Both the position numbers and the translations under genes were made by a program. This document shows positions 33,052 to 41,524 of a stretch of DNA of 64,000 nucleotides, one piece after another; position 1 is the stretch's first letter; every line of letters begins with the position of its first letter. The DNA comes from Oscillibacter sp. (GTDB taxonomy: Bacteria; Bacillota; Clostridia; Oscillospirales; Oscillospiraceae), in the NCBI GenBank assembly GCA_017526785.1, contig JAFXQV010000008.1, positions 1 through 64,000 on the forward strand. The letters are read 5' to 3'. Under the pieces are notes generated by a model. That model did no database searches, was not told the DNA's origin, and was given only the letters and a program-made list of their open reading frames with translations.

Positions 33052-33141
33052 ATGGAACAGAAAACATCTGTTCATAATATGACATACGTAAGACGACTTA
33101 TGTATATTCGAGGAGGCGGGTATGGCAATCATCGGAATTGA
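33052..33141 (+). CDS. Candidate 29-residue upstream peptide overlapping the Hsp70 gene
   Basis: ATG 33052 has GGAGG 6 bases upstream. The frame runs MEQKTSVHNMTYVRRLMYIR then GGGYGNHRN and stops at 33141, 20 bases inside the Hsp70 gene. Part of it overlaps the Hsp70 ribosome-binding site (GAGGAGG), so ribosomes reading it would pass over and reset at the Hsp70 start, a layout that suits translational coupling. It could be a chance frame. Confidence 0.4.
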   Translation: MEQKTSVHNMTYVRRLMYIRGGGYGNHRN

Positions 33142-34855
33142 TTTGGGGACGACAAATTCTCTGGCGGCGGTCTGGAGAAATCACCGCGTTGAATTGATTC
33201 CCAACGCGGCGGGGGAGTACCTGACGCCCAGCGTGGTCAGCGTGGAGGACGACGGCTCAATTTTAGTCGGGCAGGCGGCAAAAGAACGGCTGGTATCCCA
33301 TCCGGAACGGAGCGCGGCGGGCTTCAAGCGCGATATGGGTACCGGACGGCGCTTTCACCTTGGTGAACATGTATTCAGTCCGGAAGAACTCTCCTCTTTT
33401 ATATTGCGCTCACTCCGGGAGGACGCGGAGCGCTATTTGGGCGAGGCCGTCACGGAAGCGGTCGTCAGCGTCCCGGCCTACTTCGCGGAGGGACAGCGTG
33501 CCGCAACGAAACGCGCCGCGACTTTGGCCGGACTTCGCGTCGAACGGCTGTTGAATGAGCCATCGGCGGCGGCCGTGGCCGGGGAGCGCGTACGGGACGA
33601 CGAACAGAAATTGGTACTGGTATTCGACTTCGGGGGCGGTACGCTGGACGTTTCTCTGGTGGAACTGTTTGAAAACGTCGTCAGCGTGACGGCGGTCAGC
33701 GGAGACGTACACTTGGGGGGACGCGATTTCGATACCGCCATTGCGCGGGCGTTCTGTCAGGAGTGCGGATTGGATTGGACACGGCTTTCCCCGCGACAGC
33801 GCGGAAACCTGCTTCATCAGGCGGAGACGTGCAAAGTAGCCCTGAGCAGTCGGGAGCCGGTGCTGATGTCCGTCATGGACGGGGAAATTTCGGCTTCTCT
33901 GATTCTGACCAGTGAATGGCTCCTGCGCAAGTGCGGGACGCTGTTCCGCCGGATGACGGCTCCCGTGCGGAAAGTGTTTCTGGACGCCGGAACGCCGCCA
34001 AGCGAACTTGACGACTTGATTATGGTCGGCGGTTCGAGCCGTATGCCCACTGTCCGGTCGTATATTGCCCGGTTTTTAAAGAGGGAACCGCTCAAAAACT
34101 ATCCGCCGGATACGGCGATTGCGCGGGGGGCGGGTATCTGCGCGGGCATGAAGGCCTACGACAAGGAGTTACGCGACTTGATTCTGACGGACATTTGTCC
34201 GTTTACGCTGGGCGTGGACGTGATTAACCAGAGCGAGCCGGGACGCCTGCTGATGTCGCCGATTATCGAGCGGAACAGCGTACTGCCCACGAGCCGGATG
34301 GGGGTGTACAGCACCACAAGGGACAATCAGGACAAAGTGGAAATCCGGATTTATCAGGGCGAAAACCGCTACTGCGCGGACAACACATATCTGGGCAAGA
34401 TGGAATTGTCCGTACCGCCAGCCCCGGCGGGGGAGCAGTCTGTCCGGATTCGCTTCACCTATGACGTAAACGGACTGTTCGAGGCGGAGGCCGTCAACGA
34501 CGTGGGGGAGCGTACGCGCCTCCTGTTGCGCGACGGCGACATGACGGAAGAAGAGGTTCGTTCCCGCCTGCGGGAGTTGGAGAAATTGAAACTGCACCCC
34601 CGGGAGCAGGCCGCCAACCGGGAAGTGACCGCGCGTGGGGAACGCCTGTATTCCGTCACGGTCGGACAGACCCGTTATCAGGTCGGGCAGATATTGGACT
34701 GGTTCCAAGCGCAGATGACGACGCAAGACCCGTTGCGGATTGCGAACGCTCGCCGGAAAGCCACGCATTTTTTTGACCAAGTGGAGCGGTATTTGCAGGA
34801 CGCGGACTTTCCGGAGGGGGAGGGGTACGGATTCGACCCGGAGGAAGAACCATGA
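33122..34855 (+). CDS. Hsp70-family chaperone of HscC type
   Basis: The 577-residue protein has a full Hsp70 nucleotide-binding domain: IGIDLGTTNSLAAVW (phosphate 1), VVSVPAYFAEGQRAATKRAA, LVFDFGGGTLDVS (phosphate 2), and IMVGGSSRMP (adenosine). A substrate-binding beta domain follows (DICPFTLGVDV, then ERNSVLPTS), and then only a short helical end. It is shorter than DnaK (about 610-640) and lacks the long lid and EEVD-like tail. It resembles HscC. The next gene encodes a membrane J-like protein, overlapping as ATGA, so the two are a chaperone pair. RBS GAGGAGG precedes ATG 33122. Confidence 0.9.
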   Translation: MAIIGIDLGTTNSLAAVWRNHRVELIPNAAGEYLTPSVVSVEDDGSILVGQAAKERLVSHPERSAAGFKRDMGTGRRFHLGEHVFSPEELSSFILRSLREDAERYLGEAVTEAVVSVPAYFAEGQRAATKRAATLAGLRVERLLNEPSAAAVAGERVRDDEQKLVLVFDFGGGTLDVSLVELFENVVSVTAVSGDVHLGGRDFDTAIARAFCQECGLDWTRLSPRQRGNLLHQAETCKVALSSREPVLMSVMDGEISASLILTSEWLLRKCGTLFRRMTAPVRKVFLDAGTPPSELDDLIMVGGSSRMPTVRSYIARFLKREPLKNYPPDTAIARGAGICAGMKAYDKELRDLILTDICPFTLGVDVINQSEPGRLLMSPIIERNSVLPTSRMGVYSTTRDNQDKVEIRIYQGENRYCADNTYLGKMELSVPPAPAGEQSVRIRFTYDVNGLFEAEAVNDVGERTRLLLRDGDMTEEEVRSRLRELEKLKLHPREQAANREVTARGERLYSVTVGQTRYQVGQILDWFQAQMTTQDPLRIANARRKATHFFDQVERYLQDADFPEGEGYGFDPEEEP

Positions 34856-36528
34856 ACAACTGGCCGTGGGAAGAACTGGGACTGCCCGGTTACGCGGAAC
34901 TCCCTGTGATTCGCCGCGCCTACGCGGAACGGTTAAAAGAAACGCGTCCGGACGAAAACCCGGAGGGATTCCAGCGTCTGCACAGCGCGTATCAGGCGGC
35001 CTGCCGTCTGGCGCGGCGTCGCGGAACAGAGACGGAGCATGTAGCGGAATCGGGCGGTTCCAACCCGAACGAGGACGGGGAGAAACTTATTAATAAGGAA
35101 GAAGATACTCCCGAACCGGAACCCATGCGGGAATGGGATTTTGAGCGCTTGTTCGCGGAAGGCGCGGTCGAGGAACGCGCAAGAAGGTTTCAAAAATTAT
35201 GGGCGTTGCGCCGGAAGAACCAGTTTCGTTACGACACATGGAGGCCGACGCCGTCCCGTGACCCGGCGGAGGCGGCGCTTGTATGGGTATCGGTTGTCCG
35301 CGCGCTGTCTCTGGCCGAGGAGCTTGTGTCCAGCGGGGCGGAAGCGCCGTTGTGGAATCTGTTCTGCAAGAGCGAGCTTTTTCTGTACGTCAGGAATCAG
35401 CCGGACTTTGTCTTTGCGCTGGAAGATTTTTTACGGGAATGTCCGGATGTGCCGGAGATATGCTGTCAAACCCTGTTCCGCGCATACGGCTTTGAGGTAC
35501 GCCCGGCCGGGCGGGAATACAGGCCGCTGTACCAGCTTTTAGAGGAGCGTATCCCGAACGCGACGACAAAAAAACAGCCCCGTCCGCCGTTTGACAGAAT
35601 GCGGATAAGGCTTCTCTTCATGTCGCTTCTCGTTCTTGCGGCGCTGATGGCTAACATTCTTGTGGATTCCGCCGTGCTGGAAGGCCACAGGCGGGAGTGG
35701 GTGCGTGACTGGATGAGCGAGGACTTCGGATGTGAGCTTGTCCAAGCGGTGGACAGGGGGTGGGGAAAGGCCTTTGTCCTGCTGGATTCGCGGACGGGTT
35801 TCTACTGTCTGGCACGGTGGGACGGTTCCCGCGACGTGCAGCAGGGAAAACGCGGGTATGTGACGAATTACTCGGAAGTGCGGATGTCGCGGAAGATTGC
35901 GGGGTTCGCGGCGCGGCGGAACTGCGCGATTTTCCCGGAACGTGACGCCGGAGACCTCGCGGCGGCGGCGGAGAATTGGGGTGCGGATTACCTGCGCTTT
36001 CCGCTGGTCGGAGCGGGGGAGGAGATTTCCGCGTTAGGGGACTTGTTATCCGCTGTCAAGGCGGAAGCGTGGTACCGAGCTTTGCCGCCGGAGTATGTGC
36101 TTTATCTCTGCTGGAACGACTGGAGCTTTTACGCGTACGACACGCGGACGGATGATTTCGACGCAACCGCGCTTCGGCGATATTATGAACGCTTTTTTGG
36201 CTCGGATTTGTGCCGGATTGCGCTGGAGGAAACCGGAATCGCGGCCGCTGATATGGGGGAGGCGTTTTCACTGTTCCCGGAGAGCGGGAGCGTGAAGCTG
36301 GAAAACCGCGACTTTTTCCACGTCGTGGGCGTGGAGAAGAAGCATTTCAAGCCGCGTTACCATTATTTTCTTTCTGACGATGGCACAGAATTATTCTGTG
36401 TCCCGACGGGCGGGAAAGTTTCCGGTCTGACTTTGCGGGAACTCTACCGCATGAACAAGGCCGAGTATCATATAAAAGGTTTCCCGGAAACGCTGTCCGT
36501 GTTCAGGAACGCGGGAGAGGCGCAATAG
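34852..36528 (+). CDS. Membrane protein with degenerate J domain, partner of the Hsp70
   Basis: The 558-residue protein starts with a J-domain-like region: WPWEELGLPGYAELPVIRRAYAERLKE-type helices, then RPDENPEGFQRLHSAYQA. The HPD motif that activates Hsp70 is RPD here. One membrane segment lies near residues 250-275 (MRIRLLFMSLLVLAALMANI), and a large C-terminal part of about 280 residues is unrecognised. The layout resembles the E. coli DjlB/DjlC partners of HscC, as I recall them. The start overlaps the Hsp70 stop as ATGA. The role of the C-terminal part is unknown. Confidence 0.75.
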   Translation: MNNWPWEELGLPGYAELPVIRRAYAERLKETRPDENPEGFQRLHSAYQAACRLARRRGTETEHVAESGGSNPNEDGEKLINKEEDTPEPEPMREWDFERLFAEGAVEERARRFQKLWALRRKNQFRYDTWRPTPSRDPAEAALVWVSVVRALSLAEELVSSGAEAPLWNLFCKSELFLYVRNQPDFVFALEDFLRECPDVPEICCQTLFRAYGFEVRPAGREYRPLYQLLEERIPNATTKKQPRPPFDRMRIRLLFMSLLVLAALMANILVDSAVLEGHRREWVRDWMSEDFGCELVQAVDRGWGKAFVLLDSRTGFYCLARWDGSRDVQQGKRGYVTNYSEVRMSRKIAGFAARRNCAIFPERDAGDLAAAAENWGADYLRFPLVGAGEEISALGDLLSAVKAEAWYRALPPEYVLYLCWNDWSFYAYDTRTDDFDATALRRYYERFFGSDLCRIALEETGIAAADMGEAFSLFPESGSVKLENRDFFHVVGVEKKHFKPRYHYFLSDDGTELFCVPTGGKVSGLTLRELYRMNKAEYHIKGFPETLSVFRNAGEAQ

Positions 36529-36530
36529 CA

Positions 36531-36566
36531 ACAGGCACGCTGAACATTTCCGTTCAACGTGCCTGT
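36531..36566. terminator. Terminator between the J-like gene and tRNA-Arg
   Basis: ACAGGCACG-C-TGAAC (36531-36545) pairs with GTTCA-A-CGTGCCTGT (36552-36566), with one internal mismatch. TTT follows on the plus strand. It starts 3 bases after the J-like stop and ends next to the tRNA 3' CCA, so it probably serves both transcripts. Confidence 0.75.
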
Positions 36567-36567
36567 T

Positions 36568-36644
36568 TGGTACGCCCGATGCGATTTGAACGCACGACCT
36601 TCAGAGTCGGAGTCTGACACTCTATCCAACTGAGCTACGGGCGC
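36568..36644 (-). tRNA. tRNA-Arg (anticodon CCG)
   Basis: The minus strand folds into a standard cloverleaf: acceptor GCGCCCG with CGGGCGT, D stem GCTC/GAGT, anticodon stem TCAGA/TCTGA with loop CTCCGAC (anticodon CCG), and T arm GTGCG TTCAAAT CGCAT. Discriminator A is followed by an encoded CCA. It reads the CGG codon. The promoter at 36683-36711 lies about 40 bases upstream. Confidence 0.95.
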
Positions 36645-36682
36645 GTGTAGCATGCGGAGACTGTCCCGCCGCAACGAAAGAG

Positions 36683-36711
36683 AGTATACCACATTTTTTC
36701 CCGCGTGTAAA
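36683..36711 (-). promoter_or_regulatory. Promoter of tRNA-Arg
   Basis: On the minus strand TTTACA (36706-36711) and TATACT (36683-36688) are 17 bases apart, and the tRNA begins about 39 bases after the -10. The stretch 36712-36951 upstream of spoIIAA holds a TATAAT at about 36863 without a clear -35; the expected sigma-H promoter could not be placed with confidence. Confidence 0.75.
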
Positions 36712-36951
36712 GTAGTTTCTGAAATTTTTTTCGGGTATGCGTGTACGTGGCTTTTGCCCCTCTGTTGCCTGACAGCGCAAAGGGGCGAAAGTATGCCGCA
36801 CAGGAGAGGAGGGAAATTTTCCCAAGTCCAGAAAATCCGACAAAAAACGGGGGAGATGTGATGTATAATGCAAGTGCTGTCTGAAATCCGGACAAATTCC
36901 GCTGCTGGCGAACGGAACATATGCAGGAAAAATCAGGAAAGGAGATGCGTA

Positions 36952-37260
36952 ATGGAAATTCAGGAACGGGCGGGGGAGAGGACACTGTTACTGACGTTCT
37001 CCGGGGAAATGGACCATCACGGGGTACGCGACACGCTTCGCCGCGTGGAACTGGCCATCGACGCGGCACTGCCAAAAACGCTGACACTGGATTTCGGAGG
37101 CGTTACGTTTATGGACAGTTCCGGAATCGCGTTAATTTTACGCGCCCAGCAACGCATACAACTATTGGAAGGGGGACTCGTGATACGCAACGTTCCGCAA
37201 CAGGCCAAGCGCGTTCTGGAAGCCGCCGGAATCAACCGTATGGTAACAATTAAAAACTGA
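36952..37260 (+). CDS. spoIIAA: Anti-sigma F factor antagonist SpoIIAA
   Basis: The 102-residue STAS protein has the conserved TLDFGGVTFMDSSGIALIL; the first Ser of DSSG is the site phosphorylated by SpoIIAB and dephosphorylated by SpoIIE. The N-terminus (LLLTFSGEMDHHGVRDTL) is typical. In the forespore, unphosphorylated SpoIIAA frees sigma F. ATG 36952 has AAAGGAG upstream. It is the first gene of the spoIIA operon, but a 133-base A+T-rich spacer separates it from spoIIAB, which is unusual. Confidence 0.95.
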   Translation: MEIQERAGERTLLLTFSGEMDHHGVRDTLRRVELAIDAALPKTLTLDFGGVTFMDSSGIALILRAQQRIQLLEGGLVIRNVPQQAKRVLEAAGINRMVTIKN

Positions 37261-37393
37261 CATAATATATATTACGTCAGTTGTCATTTTAGAATTCCTA
37301 ATTTGTCGAAATATGTCATACAACTTATGTTATGTGATTCGAGACACTGGACACAAACTCCGCACGGGAGTTACCACGACAGGAGGGTACATA
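37261..37393 (+). promoter_or_regulatory. A+T-rich spacer between spoIIAA and spoIIAB with palindromes
   Basis: A near-perfect palindrome (TGACATAATATATATTACGTCA, with one mismatched pair) begins at the spoIIAA stop and ends at 37279. AACTCC/GGAGTT at about 37350-37366 forms a small hairpin before the spoIIAB ribosome-binding site AGGAGGG. In most spore formers spoIIAA and spoIIAB touch. The spacer may hold a second promoter or a stability element. I cannot assign it. Confidence 0.35.
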
Positions 37394-37843
37394 ATGAAAA
37401 GAGCGTCTGTCAATGAAGTGAAGCTGGAATTTCCGAGCCGGAGCAGTAATGAAGGCTTCGCCAGAGGCGTTGTGGCGTGTTTCGCGGCGCAGATGGACCC
37501 GACATTAAGCGAACTGGAAGATATCAAGACCGCTGTCAGCGAGGCCGTCACAAACGCAATTTTACACGCTTATCCGGATACTATCGGCACTGTTTACATG
37601 AAAATCCGAACTTTTCCAGGAAATCTTCTGGAAATCACGGTGCGAGACCGCGGGAAGGGAATCACAGATGTGGAGCGGGCGCGTCAGCCTATGTTCACGA
37701 CCGGGGGAGAGGAGCGCAGCGGCATGGGATTCACGATTATGGAAAGTTTCATGGACTGTGTGGCGGTTCGTTCCGCGCCGGGGCGCGGCACAACGGTCTC
37801 GATGAAAAAGCATATCGCGGAAAAGTCGCGGGAGCGGATATGA
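37394..37843 (+). CDS. spoIIAB: Anti-sigma F factor SpoIIAB
   Basis: The 149-residue protein is a GHKL-type serine kinase and anti-sigma factor: VSEAVTNAILHAYP (N box), VRDRGKGITD (G1), and the TTGGEERSGMGFTIME lid and G2 region are conserved. It binds sigma F and phosphorylates SpoIIAA. ATG 37394 has AGGAGGGTAC upstream. The stop overlaps the sigF start as ATGA. Confidence 0.95.
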   Translation: MKRASVNEVKLEFPSRSSNEGFARGVVACFAAQMDPTLSELEDIKTAVSEAVTNAILHAYPDTIGTVYMKIRTFPGNLLEITVRDRGKGITDVERARQPMFTTGGEERSGMGFTIMESFMDCVAVRSAPGRGTTVSMKKHIAEKSRERI

Positions 37844-38547
37844 GCGCCACGGCGGAATTACTGCGCGCCGCGCAAGAGGGGAACAGAGAGGCTTGCGAGA
37901 AGATTGTAGTAGAGAACAGCGGACTGATTTGGAGCGTGGTACAGCGTTATCAGGGACGCGGCACCGAGCGGGACGATTTGTACCAACTGGGCTGTCTGGG
38001 ACTTTTGAAAGCGATTCAGGGCTTTGACTTGAGCTACGGCACCTGTTTTTCGACTTACGCAGTACCGAAAATCGCCGGGGAAATCCGGCGGTTTCTCCGT
38101 GACGACGGACCCTTAAAGGTGGGGCGGAGCATTCGGGAACGGGCACAGGAGGTCTATAATGTCCGGGTACGTCTCCAGCAGGAGCGGGGGAGGGAGCCTA
38201 CCCTGTCCGAGATAGCGGATGTTACGGGGCTTGCGCCTGAGGAAATAGCCAGAACGGAAATGGCCGTTCGTGTGCCGGAGTCGCTGCAGCAGGAGACATT
38301 GGACGGGCTTCCGCTGGAAGGCCTGCTGGGTACCGAGGCACCGGAAGAAGGAATTGTGGAACGTTTGGCGTTACGGGAGGCCATCAACCAGCTTCCGGAG
38401 AAAGAACGTATGACCATTCTGTTACGGTACTTCAAGAATCTGACGCAGGAGCAGACGGCGCGTATTTTAAAGGTATCGCAAGTGCAGATTTCCCGGCTGG
38501 AACGTCAAAGTTTGAAGCGCCTTCGCAAGATATTTCTTGACGGGTGA
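37840..38547 (+). CDS. sigF: RNA polymerase sigma-F factor
   Basis: From ATG 37840, which overlaps spoIIAB by 4 bases, the product is 235 residues. Regions 2 to 4 of a sporulation sigma factor are seen: DLYQLGCLGLLKAIQGFD (region 2), FSTYAVPKIAGEIRRFLRDD, and region 4 with LPEKERMTILLRYFKNLTQE then QVQISRLERQSLKRL. It is the first forespore-specific sigma factor. A further promoter overlaps its end (38537-38565). Confidence 0.95.
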   Translation: MSATAELLRAAQEGNREACEKIVVENSGLIWSVVQRYQGRGTERDDLYQLGCLGLLKAIQGFDLSYGTCFSTYAVPKIAGEIRRFLRDDGPLKVGRSIRERAQEVYNVRVRLQQERGREPTLSEIADVTGLAPEEIARTEMAVRVPESLQQETLDGLPLEGLLGTEAPEEGIVERLALREAINQLPEKERMTILLRYFKNLTQEQTARILKVSQVQISRLERQSLKRLRKIFLDG

Positions 38548-38565
38548 TAGTGCGCCGGGTATAAT
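38537..38565 (+). promoter_or_regulatory. Promoter at the end of sigF
   Basis: TTGACG (38537-38542) and TATAAT (38560-38565) have a 17-base spacer, overlapping the last codons of sigF. The transcript would begin near 38572 and run through a folded leader to the recombinase gene. Confidence 0.65.
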
Positions 38566-38574
38566 AGCGGAAAG

Positions 38575-38672
38575 GCGGACTGGAAGCCAGTCCGCGACAG
38601 GACGAGGGAGGAGGTGGAACGGGGGACATGACGAGGTGTCGCAATTGAACAAAATAAAAATTTTGTTCAATT
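38575..38672 (+). ncRNA. Structured leader upstream of the tyrosine recombinase
   Basis: Three helices can form: GCGGACTGG/CCAGTCCGC (38575-38583 with 38587-38595, loop AAG); GCGACA (38593-38598) with TGTCGC (38637-38642); and AATTGAACAAAAT (38643-38655) with ATTTTGTTCAATT (38660-38672), a perfect 13-bp stem with an AAAA loop. The middle part is G-rich, with repeated GACGAGG. No T tract follows the last hairpin. The first two helices compete for bases 38593-38595, so alternative folds are possible. I do not recognise the family. Confidence 0.45.
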
Positions 38673-38752
38673 AGAGGGAGAGGAAACAGGGAATTCTTCC
38701 GTTCGATGTCCGCTCTCCCGCGAGTAACGCCCATGTCCGCCGTTTTGAGAAC

Positions 38753-39772
38753 ATGTCTGATTATCGCACAAGCGCGCCGCCGATTTTGCGGGAGTTCCTT
38801 TCGTATCACGAGATTATCAAAGCCCATTCCAAAGGCACGGTCGACGAGTATTTTCTGGATTTGCGGAACTTTTTCCGCTATGTGAAACACTTACGTAATC
38901 CGGAAAAGCACGGAGGCGACCTGCGGGAAATTGACATTTCTGATGTCGATTTGGGCTTTGTGTCCTCGGTGACAATGGCCGACGTTTACGCCTATATGAC
39001 CTATCTGAGCCGCGAACGGGCGCGGCAACAGAACAGCGCCCGGACGGAATACGGGCTGAACGCGGCCTCAAGAGCCAGAAAAATGATGGCTATCCGGTCT
39101 TTTTACAACTATCTGACCGCAAAAACCCGCCAGTTGGAAGAAAACCCGGTTCGTGACTTGGACACGCCCAAAAGGAAGAAGTCGCTGCCGGAGTATCTGA
39201 CACTGGACGAGAGCTTGTGTCTGCTGGAATCGGTGAAGGGAAAGTATCAGGAGCGGGATTACTGCATTTTGACGCTGTTTCTCAACTGCGGCCTGCGCAT
39301 TTCCGAACTGATAGCCCTGAACATCTCGGACATTCAGGGCGAGACCCTGCGCGTACTCGGCAAGGGGAACAAAGTACGCATTTTGTACCTCAACGCGGCG
39401 TGTCAGGAGGCAATCCGCGCCTATTTGGCGGTACGCCACCCCGTCAGCGGGAAATACGCGGACGCGCTGTTTCTGTCGTCGCGGGACACGCGGCCGAGCC
39501 GCTCCACGATTCACGCCATGGTCAAGCGGAGCCTGAGCGCGGCGGGGCTGGACGCCGGACACTATTCCGCGCACAAACTGCGCCACACTGCCGCCACATT
39601 GATGCTCCAGAACGGCGTGGACGTGAAAGCGGTGCAGGAAGTTTTGGGGCATGAACATCTGAACACCACGGAGATTTACACCCACATCGACAATGAAGGC
39701 CTCCGCGTCGCCGCGAAGGCCACTCCCCTTTCGCGCGTGAAACGAAAAGGTAAAGACACAGATTCGGAGTGA
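38753..39772 (+). CDS. Tyrosine recombinase (XerC/XerD-like)
   Basis: The 339-residue protein has an N-terminal SAM-like core-binding domain (about 10-125) and a catalytic domain with Arg in GLRISELIAL, Lys in GKGNKVR, HxxR in HKLRH, His in GHEHL, and Tyr in TEIYTH: the full active site. Length and pattern fit XerC/XerD-type chromosomal recombinases, slightly longer than the usual 300. The role in dimer resolution or another rearrangement cannot be separated here; no attachment site was found. It ends 4 bases before the stop of the convergent SLH-GH18 gene. Confidence 0.9.
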   Translation: MSDYRTSAPPILREFLSYHEIIKAHSKGTVDEYFLDLRNFFRYVKHLRNPEKHGGDLREIDISDVDLGFVSSVTMADVYAYMTYLSRERARQQNSARTEYGLNAASRARKMMAIRSFYNYLTAKTRQLEENPVRDLDTPKRKKSLPEYLTLDESLCLLESVKGKYQERDYCILTLFLNCGLRISELIALNISDIQGETLRVLGKGNKVRILYLNAACQEAIRAYLAVRHPVSGKYADALFLSSRDTRPSRSTIHAMVKRSLSAAGLDAGHYSAHKLRHTAATLMLQNGVDVKAVQEVLGHEHLNTTEIYTHIDNEGLRVAAKATPLSRVKRKGKDTDSE

Positions 39773-39776
39773 GTGA

Positions 39777-41474
39777 TTACCACGGGGCATAAAGCGGCGT
39801 CGGGTTCATATTCCGGCAGGAAAGCCCGGTAATGCCCAGCAGTTGGGCGATGTCGGCCTTTTTGCGGATACTCTGCGCGTTTTCGTACCAGACGAAGTAA
39901 CGGGAACCCTCCCGCGTGCTGTAAATCGCGTAGGGCATTTGATACGGGATTGACCAGCCGCGCTGTGTGCCGGGCGATTCCAAGTACCGCCGCAAGGTCT
40001 CCGTATCGGGCGAAACGGGGACGCCGGAAAGCAACTGGTCGTCGTCCCGCCCGATTTCCCACGCGGTGTGCCGGGAACTGACGCCGAGAACCAGCTTGGA
40101 CGAATCCGCGACTTCCTCTGTCAGTTTCAGGAGAGACAAATAAACGCGGTCAAGTGGGGCGGACGCTTCATTTTTATAGGCTTCCGTGCCGAGGAAATTG
40201 TTCAGGTTTTGGGAGTGATAGTCGTAGGCCGTCAAAATGAGTTTGTCCGCGAGTTCGGCAATGGCGCGGTAGTCGTAGCCGTCATCCCGGCGTCCGGTGG
40301 AGGTGTGCGGCGGGACGCAGACATAGACCCCCTTCCCCGTCGGGGAAAGCGCGTCCTTCAACTCGGAGAGAAATTGTGTGAAGAGTTCCCGCTGTTCCTG
40401 ACGCAGCCCCTCAAAGTCAATCGTGACGCCGCTGTAGGGATTCCCTTCCAGCTCGGGATACGGAACCGTCAACTCATAGACAATTTCCTTTACAGCCTGC
40501 GCCCGGCCGCCTGCGGAATCAAGCAATTCCTCAATGCCGCCGGAGGCGTCCATAAAGACGCTTAAATAGAGTTTCGCGCCGCCAGCGGTCAGCGTTTCCA
40601 CGATTTTCCCGTAATTGGACGGGATGAAGCGTCCACGGGAACCGTTGGGTTTCGTCATGAGAGCGGCGTTCGCGTTGTTCCATGTCATATGGCTCCACTC
40701 CAGGCTGACCACGTCCGCCGCGATATTCAGCGCGGGCGGCGCGTCAGTGACAGCGTAAAAGCCGTGGCGAAAGTCGATTTTCCGCTGTAGCTTTTCATGT
40801 ACGCGCGTCAGCATGGCGGCGGCCTGCGCCCGGGTGGCGGTGGCGTTCGGGGCGAAGCTGTTTTTTGAAAGCCCGTTCGTCATGCCAATGGCGTAGGCAA
40901 TCGCGGCGTAGCCCTCCTTCCCTTCCGGGAGGTCGAGAAACGGCGTCAGGTTTTCCGCGGTCGAACCGGACGACGGCTCGGTGCTGAACGACAGGATTCT
41001 GTTGGAACTGAGCGACAGGGCGGCGTTGTCCAGTCCAAGCGCCTTGACCAGCATTTCGGCCATTGCCTCGCGGGTAACGGGTTCATTCGGGCGGAACGGG
41101 ACGGAGGTTTCCACGACATCACACGCGACGGCGTGAGAGAGCGCCGTGTAATAGGTTCGCGGGAATGCGTCTGGAAGGTTCATTGTGTCGGGTAGCGGCG
41201 CGTTTTCCGTTTGCGCCAGCAGCGTTTTATCCGCTTTCGAGAGCAGCATTCTGTCCAGCACCGTGACGAACTGGGCGCGGGTCATGGGGGCGGAATATCC
41301 GAAAACAGTATCGCTCAACCCGTTCATGAGGCCGTAGTCCACGGCTTTCTTGACCTCGTTGCCGAGCGCGCCATCCGGCACGTCAGCGTATGCGGCGTGC
41401 ATTGCATGACTGCCATACCAAAGCATAATGGCGGCGGGTATCAGTGCCGAAATTATCCCGAATTTCCGTTTCAC
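39777..41474 (-). CDS. S-layer-homology protein with GH18-type glycosidase domain
   Basis: The 565-residue protein has a signal peptide (FGIISALIPAAIMLWYG, then AYA), three SLH domains (about 33-235, with AVDYGLMNGL, FRPNEPVTREAMAEMLVKAL and FAPNATATRAQAAAMLTRV), and a C-terminal GH18-like barrel (about 245-565). The barrel strand GVTIDFEGL matches the DxDxE-type active-site strand of the SleL/YaaH and YvbX group. It probably binds secondary wall polymers and acts on cell-wall or spore glycans. It converges on the recombinase gene. No partner genes are nearby. Confidence 0.87.
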   Translation of the reverse strand: MKRKFGIISALIPAAIMLWYGSHAMHAAYADVPDGALGNEVKKAVDYGLMNGLSDTVFGYSAPMTRAQFVTVLDRMLLSKADKTLLAQTENAPLPDTMNLPDAFPRTYYTALSHAVACDVVETSVPFRPNEPVTREAMAEMLVKALGLDNAALSLSSNRILSFSTEPSSGSTAENLTPFLDLPEGKEGYAAIAYAIGMTNGLSKNSFAPNATATRAQAAAMLTRVHEKLQRKIDFRHGFYAVTDAPPALNIAADVVSLEWSHMTWNNANAALMTKPNGSRGRFIPSNYGKIVETLTAGGAKLYLSVFMDASGGIEELLDSAGGRAQAVKEIVYELTVPYPELEGNPYSGVTIDFEGLRQEQRELFTQFLSELKDALSPTGKGVYVCVPPHTSTGRRDDGYDYRAIAELADKLILTAYDYHSQNLNNFLGTEAYKNEASAPLDRVYLSLLKLTEEVADSSKLVLGVSSRHTAWEIGRDDDQLLSGVPVSPDTETLRRYLESPGTQRGWSIPYQMPYAIYSTREGSRYFVWYENAQSIRKKADIAQLLGITGLSCRNMNPTPLYAPW

Positions 41475-41524
41475 GTAAACTCCTCCTCTTCTGCTTGCCC
41501 GAATACCATACCATTCTGCAAGAA

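Noticed and set aside
38600..38672. T-box leader before the recombinase
   Set aside because: GGAGGTGGAACGG only loosely resembles the T-box; no specifier stem or T-rich terminator follows, and a recombinase is not a T-box target.
38753..39772. Integrase of a mobile element
   Set aside because: No attachment repeats, excision genes or phage genes lie around it; tRNA-Arg is 2 kb away with intact spoIIA genes between, so a chromosomal Xer-like role is more likely.
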